Part shown: positions 56,880 through 64,000 of the stretch, one piece after another | Layout: every line of letters starts with the position of its first letter | Position numbering within the stretch: the stretch's first letter is position 1 | Source of the DNA: Elusimicrobiota bacterium | GTDB taxonomy: Bacteria > Elusimicrobiota > Elusimicrobia > UBA1565 > UBA9628 | Length of the DNA stretch: 64,000 nt | Direction of reading: 5' to 3' | Assembly: GCA_016194705.1 (NCBI GenBank) | Contig: JACQAZ010000038.1 | Coordinates: 62,001-126,000 of the forward strand | The notes under the pieces: generated by a model | The model's database searches: none | The model's input: the letters and a program-made list of their open reading frames with translations, nothing else | What the model was told of the DNA's origin: nothing | Position numbers and translations under genes: made by a program

Positions 56880-57917
56880 CTACTGCCTGATGTTGAGGAC
56901 CGCGGCCTCGTAGAGCGTGATGTTCTCCTTCACGCTGCCGTTGGCGCCGAGGATGCAGTTGGAGAGGTGCGCGTTGCGCCCGACCGTCACGTTGTCGAAT
57001 AGGACGCAGTTCTTGAGCGTCGCTTGTCCCGCGATCTGCGCGCGGTCGCCGACCACGGTGTAGGGCCCGATCTCGGCGCCGTCGTCGATGATCGAGCCCT
57101 TGCCGATCACGCACGGGGCTTTGAGGACCGCCTTGGGCGAGATCGAGGCCGGCTCCTCGACCCACACGCCCTTGCGTACCTCGCGACCCGGGATGTTGAT
57201 CCTCGCCTTGCCGTCGAGAACGTCGATCTGGCACTGCCGGTACTCGGACGGGTTGCCCACGTCGGTCCAGTAGCCCTTGGTCTCGTAAGAGTAGATCGGC
57301 CTCTTCAGCTTGAGGAGCTTGGGCCAGAGCTGATGGCCGAAGTCAAAGACCTTGTTCTTCGGGATGAGCGCGAAGATCTCCGGCTCGAACAAATAGATGC
57401 CGGTGTTGACCTTGTTCGAGAACACGTCGCTCCACGACGGCTTCTCCAAGAATCCCTTGATCCGGCCGTCGGGCGAGGCCAAGGTCACTCCATACTCGAA
57501 GCGCGAGTCGACCGCCTTGACCGCCATCGTCGCCAGGGACTTGCGCTTCTTATGGAAGGCCCACATCGCCGAGATGTCGATGTCCGAGAGACCGTCGCCC
57601 GACATCACGATGAACGGACCGTCCCTGAAGAAGTCCTCGACCTTCTTGATGGCGCCCGCGGTGCCCATGAGCTTGGCCTCGTGCGAGTACGAGACCTTGA
57701 GGCTCCAGCGAGAGCCGTCGCCGCAGTAGCCGCGCACTTGGTCTGCGTGCGCGTAGAGGTTGACCATGACTTCCTTGACGCCGTGGCGCAGCAGGTTGTC
57801 CAGCACGTGGTGGATGACCGGCCGGTTGACCACCGGCACCATGGGCTTGGGCGTCTCGTGGGTCAGAGGGCGCAGGCGCGTTCCGGCGCCGGCGGCCAGC
57901 ACCATCGCCTTGAGCAT
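56880..57917 (-). CDS. nucleotide-sugar pyrophosphorylase with left-handed beta-helix
   Basis: A 345-residue enzyme. The N-terminal nucleotidyltransferase (~1-235) starts AMVLAAGAGTRLRPLTHETP, with VMSGDGLSDIDISAM for metal binding and GFLEKPSW. The C-terminal ~90 residues are hexapeptide repeats (VVGDRAQIAGQATLKNC and following). It is most like mannose-1-phosphate guanylyltransferase or glucose-1-phosphate nucleotidyltransferase; sugar and base cannot be fixed. One bp after the phosphomannomutase-like gene, it is the last gene of a four-gene operon. Confidence 0.88.
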   Translation of the reverse strand: MLKAMVLAAGAGTRLRPLTHETPKPMVPVVNRPVIHHVLDNLLRHGVKEVMVNLYAHADQVRGYCGDGSRWSLKVSYSHEAKLMGTAGAIKKVEDFFRDGPFIVMSGDGLSDIDISAMWAFHKKRKSLATMAVKAVDSRFEYGVTLASPDGRIKGFLEKPSWSDVFSNKVNTGIYLFEPEIFALIPKNKVFDFGHQLWPKLLKLKRPIYSYETKGYWTDVGNPSEYRQCQIDVLDGKARINIPGREVRKGVWVEEPASISPKAVLKAPCVIGKGSIIDDGAEIGPYTVVGDRAQIAGQATLKNCVLFDNVTVGRNAHLSNCILGANGSVKENITLYEAAVLNIRQ

Positions 57918-57918
57918 G

Positions 57919-59343
57919 TCAGACCGCCGGCGAGACCCACTTCTTCGCGAGGTCCAAGAGCTCCTGCGTGCGCTTCTCCGAGTCCGATTCCGCGTAGACG
58001 CGCATCAAGGGCTCGGTGCCCGAGGGGCGCATGAGCATCCAATGGTCCTCGGCGAGGATGACCTTGAGCCCGTCGATCTGCATGAGCTGCTTGATCTCGG
58101 AGCCGAGAATCTTCTTGGGGAGCTTCTTGGTCAGCTTGGCGGCAAACGCGTTCTTGTCGGCCACCGCGCGGTGCAGCCTGAAGTCGACGCGCTTGAACAC
58201 CGACTTGCCGTACTTGCTCTCGATGTTCTTCCAGAGCTGCGAGGGCAGCTTGTTCTGGGTCACGCACATCTCGAGGAACAAGAGCGCGGTCAGAAGGCCG
58301 TCTCTTTCGGGCAGCGCTCCTTTCCAGGCGTAGCCGCCCGACTCTTCCCCGGCGATCGCGGCCGCGCCCGAGGCGAGCTGCTCGGCCACATGCTTGAATC
58401 CGACCGGCAGTTCCTCGAACTCGAGGCCCTGGGCCTTGGCGATGCGGCCCGAGAGATAGCCCATCGAGACCGACTGCACGATCTTGCCCTTGACGCCCTT
58501 CTTGGTCAAGAGGTAATCGATGATGATCGGGTAGATCTGGCAGGGCGTAAAATACCGCCCCGTGTCGTCGACGATGCCGATGCGGTCGGCGTCGCCGTCC
58601 AAAGCGATGCCGATCAACGCCTTCTCTTCCTTGACCTTCGCGATGAGGGCCTTGAGATTCTGCTCGATGGGCTCGGGATGGATGCCGCCGAACAACGGGT
58701 CGCGCTCGGCGTGGATCGCGACGATGTGCTTGGAGGGCACGAGCTCCTCTAGAAGCCCCGAGGCCGCCCCGAACAGATAGTCGACCACCACGGTCTTTTT
58801 CAGCCTCGATCTGATCGGGGCCGGATTGATCCGCGATCTGAGGTATTGGAGGTAGACGTCCTTGAACGATTTTTCCTTGAAGTCGTTGCTCCGCGCCGGC
58901 TGGTTGCGGTCGACGCAGGCCTCAACGGCGCTGGTCACGTTTTCCAGCACGGCCCGACCGTCCGCCTTGAGCTTGATGCCGTTGTAGGCGGCGGGGTTGT
59001 GGCTGGCCGTCACCATGACGCCCAGGCCCTTCATCTTCTTGGTGAGCATGCTGATCGCCGGGGTCGGCAAGGTCTCGGAGAGCAGGATCGGCGAGAGCTT
59101 GTTGCCCTGCAGGACCTTGGCGATCTCGCGGGCGAAGGCGTCGGACTGGAAGCGGCGGTCGTAGCCGATCATGATCGGATTGGTCGAGAACCCCTTCCTG
59201 CCCTTGGGCCCCTTCTCGGCCTCTTCCTTGACGTAGTCGGCCACCGCTTGGGCTACGCGCCGCACGTTTTCGAAGGTAAAATCCCGGGCCATGATGCCGC
59301 GCCAGCCGTCGGTGCCGAACCTGATGTCCGTTGTCTTTTCCAT
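57919..59343 (-). CDS. phosphoglucomutase / phosphomannomutase
   Basis: A 474-residue alpha-D-phosphohexomutase. The phospho-Ser loop is TASHNPAAYNG, the metal loop LDGDADRIG, the sugar-specificity loop GEESGG and the phosphate-binding loop RPSGTEP. It interconverts hexose 1- and 6-phosphates. In this operon a phosphomannomutase role feeding GDP-mannose synthesis is likely. Start ATG 59343 is one bp from the end of the cupin gene. Confidence 0.92.
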   Translation of the reverse strand: MEKTTDIRFGTDGWRGIMARDFTFENVRRVAQAVADYVKEEAEKGPKGRKGFSTNPIMIGYDRRFQSDAFAREIAKVLQGNKLSPILLSETLPTPAISMLTKKMKGLGVMVTASHNPAAYNGIKLKADGRAVLENVTSAVEACVDRNQPARSNDFKEKSFKDVYLQYLRSRINPAPIRSRLKKTVVVDYLFGAASGLLEELVPSKHIVAIHAERDPLFGGIHPEPIEQNLKALIAKVKEEKALIGIALDGDADRIGIVDDTGRYFTPCQIYPIIIDYLLTKKGVKGKIVQSVSMGYLSGRIAKAQGLEFEELPVGFKHVAEQLASGAAAIAGEESGGYAWKGALPERDGLLTALLFLEMCVTQNKLPSQLWKNIESKYGKSVFKRVDFRLHRAVADKNAFAAKLTKKLPKKILGSEIKQLMQIDGLKVILAEDHWMLMRPSGTEPLMRVYAESDSEKRTQELLDLAKKWVSPAV

Positions 59344-59344
59344 T

Positions 59345-59686
59345 TCACTTCCTCCCGTAATCGTCCGAAAGCCGCACGACGTCCCAAAGCTCCGGCGTGC
59401 TGACCTCGAGCAAGGTCACCCGGCCGCGCGGGGCCGAGAAGCGATGCACCGCCTTGGGCGGTATCGCGAAGCACTGCCCCGGCCGCGCCAGCCTCACGCG
59501 CCCCTTGAGCTCCAGCGAGAGCCGGCCCTTCAAAACGTAGATCGTCTCGTGCTTGACCTTGTGGTACTGGCGGCTCAGGCGCCGGCCCTTGTTGATGACC
59601 AGAATCTTCCCGGCGTATTTCCGGGCCTGGGCGTAGATCAGTTCATGGCCCCATGGCTTCTTGACCGTCGTCACTCCCCGCTTCAT
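59345..59686 (-). CDS. mannose-6-phosphate isomerase-like cupin protein
   Basis: A 113-residue single cupin resembling the C-terminal domain of type II mannose-6-phosphate isomerases. The sequence is VKKPWGHELIYA, GKILVINKGRRLSRQYHKVK (metal His), HETIYVLKGRLSLELKGR and CFAIPPKAVHRFSA. It probably converts fructose-6-phosphate to mannose-6-phosphate, the first step of the pathway encoded here. ATG 59686 overlaps the stop of the upstream pyrophosphorylase (ATGA). Confidence 0.85.
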   Translation of the reverse strand: MKRGVTTVKKPWGHELIYAQARKYAGKILVINKGRRLSRQYHKVKHETIYVLKGRLSLELKGRVRLARPGQCFAIPPKAVHRFSAPRGRVTLLEVSTPELWDVVRLSDDYGRK

Positions 59687-60750
59687 AATAGGCTGAAAGA
59701 ACGGACCTCCGAGCCGCCTGCAAGTGCCGCGTCCTCGGTCAAAGCGGCCTGGGCGCCGATGCGGCAGCCGGCGCCGACCACGCAGCGCTCGAGCCGCGCT
59801 CCGTCTCCGACACGCGTGCCCTCGAGGACCACGCAGTCGGCAAGCCACGCCCCCTTGCCGATCGCGCAGCGCGGCCCCACGCAGACGCTTCCGGAGAACC
59901 GAACGAAATCTCCGACGGTCGTGCCGGGACCGAGCACGATGGTCCCCGGGCCGCCGCCGTAGGTCAACTCTTTGCCGACCTTCACGCCGGAGCCCATCAA
60001 CAGCCGTCCCTTGCGGGACCCGCTGGGCTTGAATGGGGTGTGCCCGCCGAGTATGTCGAGGTGGACTCGCCGGTAGCGCTCGACCGTGCCGATGTCGATC
60101 CAATAGCCGGCGCTCACGAACGCGAAGACCCGGCTGCCGCTGGCCACGAGATGCGGGAAGAGCTGGCGCTCCAACGAGAACGGCACGCCGCCCGGGATTT
60201 GGGCGAGAACGGACGGATCGAAGATGTACGCGCCCGCGTTGATCGTGTTGGCCTCGATCTCGTCCCAGGAGGGCTTCTCGAGGAATTCTCTGATGCGTCC
60301 GCTCAAGTCGGTCTTGACCAGGCCGTACAAAGTCGGGTCCTTGACCTTGGTCAGCGCGATCGTCACGCTGGCGTCCTGCTTCTTGTGATGCCGCAGAAAC
60401 GCCGCGATGTCGAGGGTGTTGAGGACGTCGCCGTTGAGCACCAGGAACGGCTCGCCGGAGGCGAGCAGAAGCTCGGCGTTCTTGAGCGCCCCGCCCGTGC
60501 CCAGGGGCTCGCGCTCGACGACGTAGCGCAGGCGCACGCCCGAGGCGCGGCCCGAGCCCAGGCTGCGCCGGAAGGCCGCCGATTGGTAGCCCGTGCACAA
60601 GATCACGTCCTTGATCCCGTGCGCCCTCAGGATCTCGAACTGGTAATGCAGGAACGGACGGTTGAGCACGGGCAGAAGCGGCTTGGGGGTGTCGATCGTG
60701 AAGGGCCGCAGACGCGTGCCCTTGCCGCCGATCAAAATGACCGCTCTCAT
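59683..60750 (-). CDS. mannose-1-phosphate guanylyltransferase-like pyrophosphorylase
   Basis: A 355-residue enzyme. N-terminal nucleotidyltransferase domain: AVILIGGKGTRLRPFTIDTP (nucleotide-binding signature), VLNGDVLNTLDI (metal Asp), GFLEKPSW-like EFLEKPSWDEI. C-terminal hexapeptide repeats (VGDFVRFSGSVCVGPRCAIG and after) form a left-handed beta-helix. It should form an NDP-sugar, probably GDP-mannose, from the products of the cupin and mutase downstream. ATG 60750 follows TACAAT by seven bases. First gene of the operon. Confidence 0.9.
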   Translation of the reverse strand: MRAVILIGGKGTRLRPFTIDTPKPLLPVLNRPFLHYQFEILRAHGIKDVILCTGYQSAAFRRSLGSGRASGVRLRYVVEREPLGTGGALKNAELLLASGEPFLVLNGDVLNTLDIAAFLRHHKKQDASVTIALTKVKDPTLYGLVKTDLSGRIREFLEKPSWDEIEANTINAGAYIFDPSVLAQIPGGVPFSLERQLFPHLVASGSRVFAFVSAGYWIDIGTVERYRRVHLDILGGHTPFKPSGSRKGRLLMGSGVKVGKELTYGGGPGTIVLGPGTTVGDFVRFSGSVCVGPRCAIGKGAWLADCVVLEGTRVGDGARLERCVVGAGCRIGAQAALTEDAALAGGSEVRSFSLL

Positions 60751-60757
60751 GGGCCGG

Positions 60758-60801
60758 ATTGTACAAAATTACAAAGTTCTCAAAAACATTTTTTGTATAC
60801 T
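60758..60801. promoter_or_regulatory. divergent promoters of the nucleotide-sugar operon and GT-C gene
   Basis: Minus strand: TTGTACAAT with TACAAT at 60763-60758, seven bases before ATG 60750. Plus strand: TTGTATACT with TATACT at 60796-60801, seven bases before ATG 60809. An A/T-rich stretch (60762-60796) lies between. Confidence 0.55.
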
Positions 60802-60808
60802 AGCGCCC

Positions 60809-62968
60809 ATGTGCGCGGTGCTCGTTTCCCACCTCGATCCCGCAGAGGAACGCCGCAGGCGCCGGATGGCTGCGCTGAGCCTGCTGGGACTCTCGGCCTT
60901 CCTGATGGCGCAGGCGCTGATGGTCAGGTCCTACGCCCGCTCGCAGAAGCGGCCTCCTGCCTGGGACCAGGCCGTCCACATGGAGATCGCGCTCGACTAC
61001 CGCGAGGCCGCCAGGTCCGGCCGCTGGTCCGACATCATGCACCTGGCGCCCAAGCCCGGGATGCCTCCTTTCCCGCCGCTCTACCACATGGCGCTCATGC
61101 ACGCCTACGACTCTTCCGATCCGGCGGGAGCGGCGCTTTGGGTCAACTGGGTTTATCTCGCAGTGTTCTCCGTCTCCCTGTTCTTCATCTGCTTCAATTT
61201 CCGCTCCGATTGGGCCGCCCTTGGCGCGGTGATCGCCTTTGCCGCGAGCCCCGCGATCCAAGAGCTCCTTTTCACCCAGCTCATCGATCTCTCGGTGGCG
61301 GCCTGGGTCGCGGTCGCCTACTGGGCCCTGCTGGCCTGCGACGACTTCAAGAAATGGGTGCCCTCCCTGCTGTTCGGGGCCGTCTTCGCCGTCGGGATGC
61401 TGCACAAATGGAGCTTTTTTAGCTACATGGCGCCGGCCTACCTGCTGGCCTTGCGGGGGCTCTCCGAGAAAAAGAGCCGCTTCCAGACTTTGGCGGCCGC
61501 GGGCGTGGCGTTGGCGGGTTTCGGTCCGTGGTATTACGACCATTTGGCCGTGCTCGTCCCACGCCTCTTTCAGGCCTCCTCCGATTTCGCGGTGCCCGTC
61601 ACCAGGGGGGGCTCGTTTTTCCTTTATTTTCTGGTCTCGGCCGACACCTTGGGCCCGGCGCTTTGGGTCCTGGGCTGGGTCGCCCTGGCCGTGCCCAATT
61701 TCAGGGAGCGGTTGTCCCAAAGCTGGATGGTGTGGGCCTGGGTCCTTACCTCATATGTGTTCTGGGCGCTGGTCCCAAACCGGCAGATGCGCTTCATCAC
61801 CCCAGGGCTCTCGGCCTTGGCCGTGGCCCTTTGCGGGGCCTGGCCGACGCCGGTCATCTGGTCCTTGGCGGCGGTCCAGCTCTTCGGCGCGGTCAATTAC
61901 TCGACCGGCTGGATCTCGGCGGTGCAGCTCCCGCTGCCGCTCCACGACGTCACTTTGCTGCCGAGCAATCCGCCCGGAGGCGAGGACTGGCACATCGCCG
62001 ACATACTGCGCGCCGCGCAATCCGAAAGCGAAGCGTCCGCGGCGATCTCGAATCTGACCTTGGTCGCCAACGCTCCGTCTTTCAACGGGACGAATTTCAC
62101 CTGGCTTTCCAAGCTCCTCAAGCTGCCCTCCGTCCATATCCGCGGCGTCAACCAGCGGCTCTGCGAATTCTCGCGTTTCGTGGTCCTCAAGGATTCCCAA
62201 CTGGGCCCCTCCGGCGTCATCGAGGGCCTTCCCGATGCGGCGAGCATCGTCACCGATCCGAAAGGCTGGTTCGCCAGATTCTACGAGAAGGCGGGCCAGT
62301 GGCCTCTTCCCGACGGCTCAAACGCGGTGCTCTACCGTCAGCGGCGGCTCGACATGGAGCCCTTCAAGGCCAACGGCGTCCAGTTCATGTTCTATACGAC
62401 GGGCCCCTTCACCGCCAACGACTTCAGGGCGAAGTTGGGCCCGTGGGATAAGGTCGCCGCGGACTATCCGTTGGTGAAGATGACCGCGGCTTCGATGGAG
62501 CTGCGCAGCCTCAAGGTCTCCCATCCCTCCATCGAGCTCGTCGACGCCGTCGTCGTCCCGGCGGGCGAGGGCAAGAAGACGGCGGAATGGGACGAGGTGC
62601 GGTTCCTTCGTTTGGGGACGCTCAAGATCGACTCGGCCGAGATCTCGGAGCCGGACCTCAAAGCCTATCTCCAGGAACGGATCAAGGGGCTCAGCATCGA
62701 CAAGCTGACCCTCGACAAGACGCTCGCGGTCTCGGGCCGGATCGGGCACTTCTCTTTTTCCCTCGAAGCGGCCGTCGAGCTCCTCGACGGCCCGCGCCGG
62801 CTGAAGGTCACCTTGCTCTCGGCGCGCTTGGGGGCCACGCCCCTGCCCGCGAGCCTGTTCGGAGGCTACCGCGACTTCACGCTCTCCTTGCAGCCCAACC
62901 CCGAGACTCCCTTCGCGATCGACCTGCCGGGCCTGACGCTGCGCGGCGGAAAGCTCACGATCCCGTGA
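60809..62968 (+). CDS. GT-C membrane glycosyltransferase fused to a LmeA/DUF2993-like domain
   Basis: A 719-residue protein. Residues ~20-400 contain about ten membrane segments and the extracytoplasmic acidic loop AWDQAVHMEIALDYREAARS, typical of polyprenyl-phosphate-sugar-using GT-C enzymes. Residues ~400-520 are soluble. The last ~250 residues (ASMELRSLKVSHPSIELVDA; DLKAYLQERIKGLSIDKLTL; VSGRIGHFSFSLEAAVELLD; RLGATPLPASLFGG) look like DUF2993/LmeA lipid-binding domains, which take part in mannan elongation in mycobacteria. The assignment of this C-terminal part is by eye. Its position beside the GDP-mannose operon supports a mannan-type role. Convergent overlap of 14 bp with the next gene. 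Confidence 0.68.
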   Translation: MCAVLVSHLDPAEERRRRRMAALSLLGLSAFLMAQALMVRSYARSQKRPPAWDQAVHMEIALDYREAARSGRWSDIMHLAPKPGMPPFPPLYHMALMHAYDSSDPAGAALWVNWVYLAVFSVSLFFICFNFRSDWAALGAVIAFAASPAIQELLFTQLIDLSVAAWVAVAYWALLACDDFKKWVPSLLFGAVFAVGMLHKWSFFSYMAPAYLLALRGLSEKKSRFQTLAAAGVALAGFGPWYYDHLAVLVPRLFQASSDFAVPVTRGGSFFLYFLVSADTLGPALWVLGWVALAVPNFRERLSQSWMVWAWVLTSYVFWALVPNRQMRFITPGLSALAVALCGAWPTPVIWSLAAVQLFGAVNYSTGWISAVQLPLPLHDVTLLPSNPPGGEDWHIADILRAAQSESEASAAISNLTLVANAPSFNGTNFTWLSKLLKLPSVHIRGVNQRLCEFSRFVVLKDSQLGPSGVIEGLPDAASIVTDPKGWFARFYEKAGQWPLPDGSNAVLYRQRRLDMEPFKANGVQFMFYTTGPFTANDFRAKLGPWDKVAADYPLVKMTAASMELRSLKVSHPSIELVDAVVVPAGEGKKTAEWDEVRFLRLGTLKIDSAEISEPDLKAYLQERIKGLSIDKLTLDKTLAVSGRIGHFSFSLEAAVELLDGPRRLKVTLLSARLGATPLPASLFGGYRDFTLSLQPNPETPFAIDLPGLTLRGGKLTIP

Positions 62969-64000
62969 GCCGGAAGATCAGCAGGTCGTCGCGGTCGTAG
63001 ACCGCCTTGTGGCGGGCTTCGAGATAGGCCTTCCAAGTCTTGGCCTCCGGCTCGTCGAGCCTCGACTTCGATGTGGCGTAGAACTTCGCCCCCTCATTGA
63101 CGCGGCGCTCGAGGAGCTCCGCGCTGGCCCGCGCTCCGACCTCGGTGACCTCCCACGACCAGCCCTTGCGGTCCAGAGAGAACAGGCAGGCCGACGAAGT
63201 GCGCTGATTGCAGACGAAGAGGTCCTGGGGAAGGCTGACCGAGGCGGCGGCCTTGTCCGCGCCCCACAGATAGGGGTAGTCGACGCGGTACCAATGCCCG
63301 ATGCGCAGCGCTGCATGCAACGGGATCGAGAGGGCAAGCCCGGCCAGCGCGAGCCTCGCTTTGAACCGCTGGGCAGGCGCGAGCATCTCGGATTTCTTCT
63401 GCAGCCAGTCGAGACCGGCTCCAATGAGCGCCGCGTTGACGGGCGCGAAGGGCAGCGAGGTGTATTCGTGCCAATGGGCGTAGCCGCCAGCGAGCGCCAT
63501 GTCGATGGCGACGGCCGCCCACCAGAGCGCGAAAAACCGCTGGCCGCCAATGGCTGCGAGCCTCCAGGCGCCGGCGACGCCCAGCGCCAGCCCTCCGTAG
63601 GTCGCGGCCAGCTCGGGCAGGCGCGAGAAGAACTGGAAGAAGATGAAGTAGGGCAGGTGCTCGTATTCCAGCATCTTGAGAAACTCGCCGGCGTGCGCCG
63701 GCACCACGAAGACCCCTGAGCTCGCGTACCGGTACCAACCGGCGACGCCGGCCAAAGTCAGCGCGCACGCCGACCAGGCCCACGGATCGGACCAGGGACG
63801 CCGCCGGGGTGGGAGCCACGCCAGGCCGGCCAGGGGCAGCAGGAGATAAAGGTAGGGCAGCTTGTGCGCGATGGCCAGGAAGGCAAAGCCGGTCGCCGCG
63901 GCCCAATGACCCCGCTTGCGCGGTGCGTCGAGCCAGGCGTCCCAATGGTAGAGCGCGCCCATCGTGGCCAGCAGGGCGAGCGCCTCGGGCTGGATCGTGC
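62955..64000 (-). CDS. GT-39-like membrane glycosyltransferase, 5' end missing
   Basis: The gene enters from beyond the window; 348 C-terminal residues are visible, beginning TIQPEALALLATMGALYHWD. QPEAL followed by a hydrophobic segment is typical of the second half of PMT/ArnT-type GT-C proteins. Eight or so membrane segments are seen, then a ~110-residue soluble C-terminal domain (VSLPQDLFVCNQRTSSACLF, TWKAYLEARHKAVYDRDDLL). It probably transfers a sugar from a polyprenyl carrier. An inverted repeat CTCACG-ATCC-CGTGAG spans the overlapping stop codons of this and the convergent gene. Confidence 0.72.
   Translation of the reverse strand, partial: TIQPEALALLATMGALYHWDAWLDAPRKRGHWAAATGFAFLAIAHKLPYLYLLLPLAGLAWLPPRRRPWSDPWAWSACALTLAGVAGWYRYASSGVFVVPAHAGEFLKMLEYEHLPYFIFFQFFSRLPELAATYGGLALGVAGAWRLAAIGGQRFFALWWAAVAIDMALAGGYAHWHEYTSLPFAPVNAALIGAGLDWLQKKSEMLAPAQRFKARLALAGLALSIPLHAALRIGHWYRVDYPYLWGADKAAASVSLPQDLFVCNQRTSSACLFSLDRKGWSWEVTEVGARASAELLERRVNEGAKFYATSKSRLDEPEAKTWKAYLEARHKAVYDRDDLLIFRLTGS

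Noticed and set aside
62955..62970. Intrinsic terminator at CTCACG-ATCC-CGTGAG
   Set aside because: Only 6 bp of stem and no T-run on either strand; it is noted only as an inverted repeat across the overlapping stop codons.

Overview
This is a GC-rich, gene-dense stretch of a bacterial chromosome with about 56 protein genes, one tRNA-Thr and one probable structured RNA. Lipoproteins, an outer-membrane barrel, a cell-wall amidase and an ECF sigma/anti-sigma pair point to a diderm, free-living heterotroph. Several large exported proteins match no family I know, and many genes follow an extended -10 box almost directly. My best guess at lineage is an uncultured deep-branching phylum such as Elusimicrobiota. 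That is inference from gene style, not from a marker gene.

Layout. 1-8.4 kb: end of a SIMPL protein, a malate synthase-isocitrate lyase fusion, a CPXCG zinc protein, a CoA-binding protein, FKBP, an unknown exported protein, a yeast-type cytosine deaminase and a DEAD-box helicase. 8.5-18.4 kb: exported FAD oxidoreductase, rRNA pseudouridine synthase, quinone oxidoreductase, lipoprotein esterase, peptidoglycan amidase, and a lipoprotein made of four cystine-knot-like repeats. 18.6-22.6 kb: two tandem TMTC-like membrane glycosyltransferases with TPRs, the second frameshifted. 22.6-30.8 kb: FecR protein, TPR beta-barrel and CHASE2 adenylate cyclase, a GH75 chitosanase, tRNA-Thr, and a second cyclase with TPRs. 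30.8-45.7 kb: GH31 glycosidase (signal peptide out of frame), membrane and lipoproteins, RmuC, patatin, cold-shock protein, thioesterase/nitrilase, a structured RNA, and a methyltransferase. 45.7-53.7 kb: LysR with a divergent HAD phosphatase, then a VIT/vWA protein, DUF4349 protein, anti-sigma factor and ECF sigma factor. 53.7-64 kb: CoA-transferase subunits, MetK with a structured leader, a four-gene nucleotide-sugar (probably GDP-mannose) operon, and membrane glycosyltransferases.

Shared themes are central carbon use on acetate/fatty acids (glyoxylate shunt fusion, CoA transferase, thioesterase), cAMP signalling, sugar-nucleotide supply to GT-C glycosyltransferases, and envelope stress control. 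Two features of genome organisation stand out. First, at least 20 genes have a -10-like hexamer 5-9 nt before the start codon, which implies leaderless mRNAs. Second, most convergent gene pairs overlap at their stop codons, three of them sharing exactly CTAG.

All intergenic gaps are below 300 bases except 43123-43473, which holds a promoter, a structured RNA, a terminator and a small upstream ORF. No insertion sequence, CRISPR array, rRNA, integrase or replication origin was seen.
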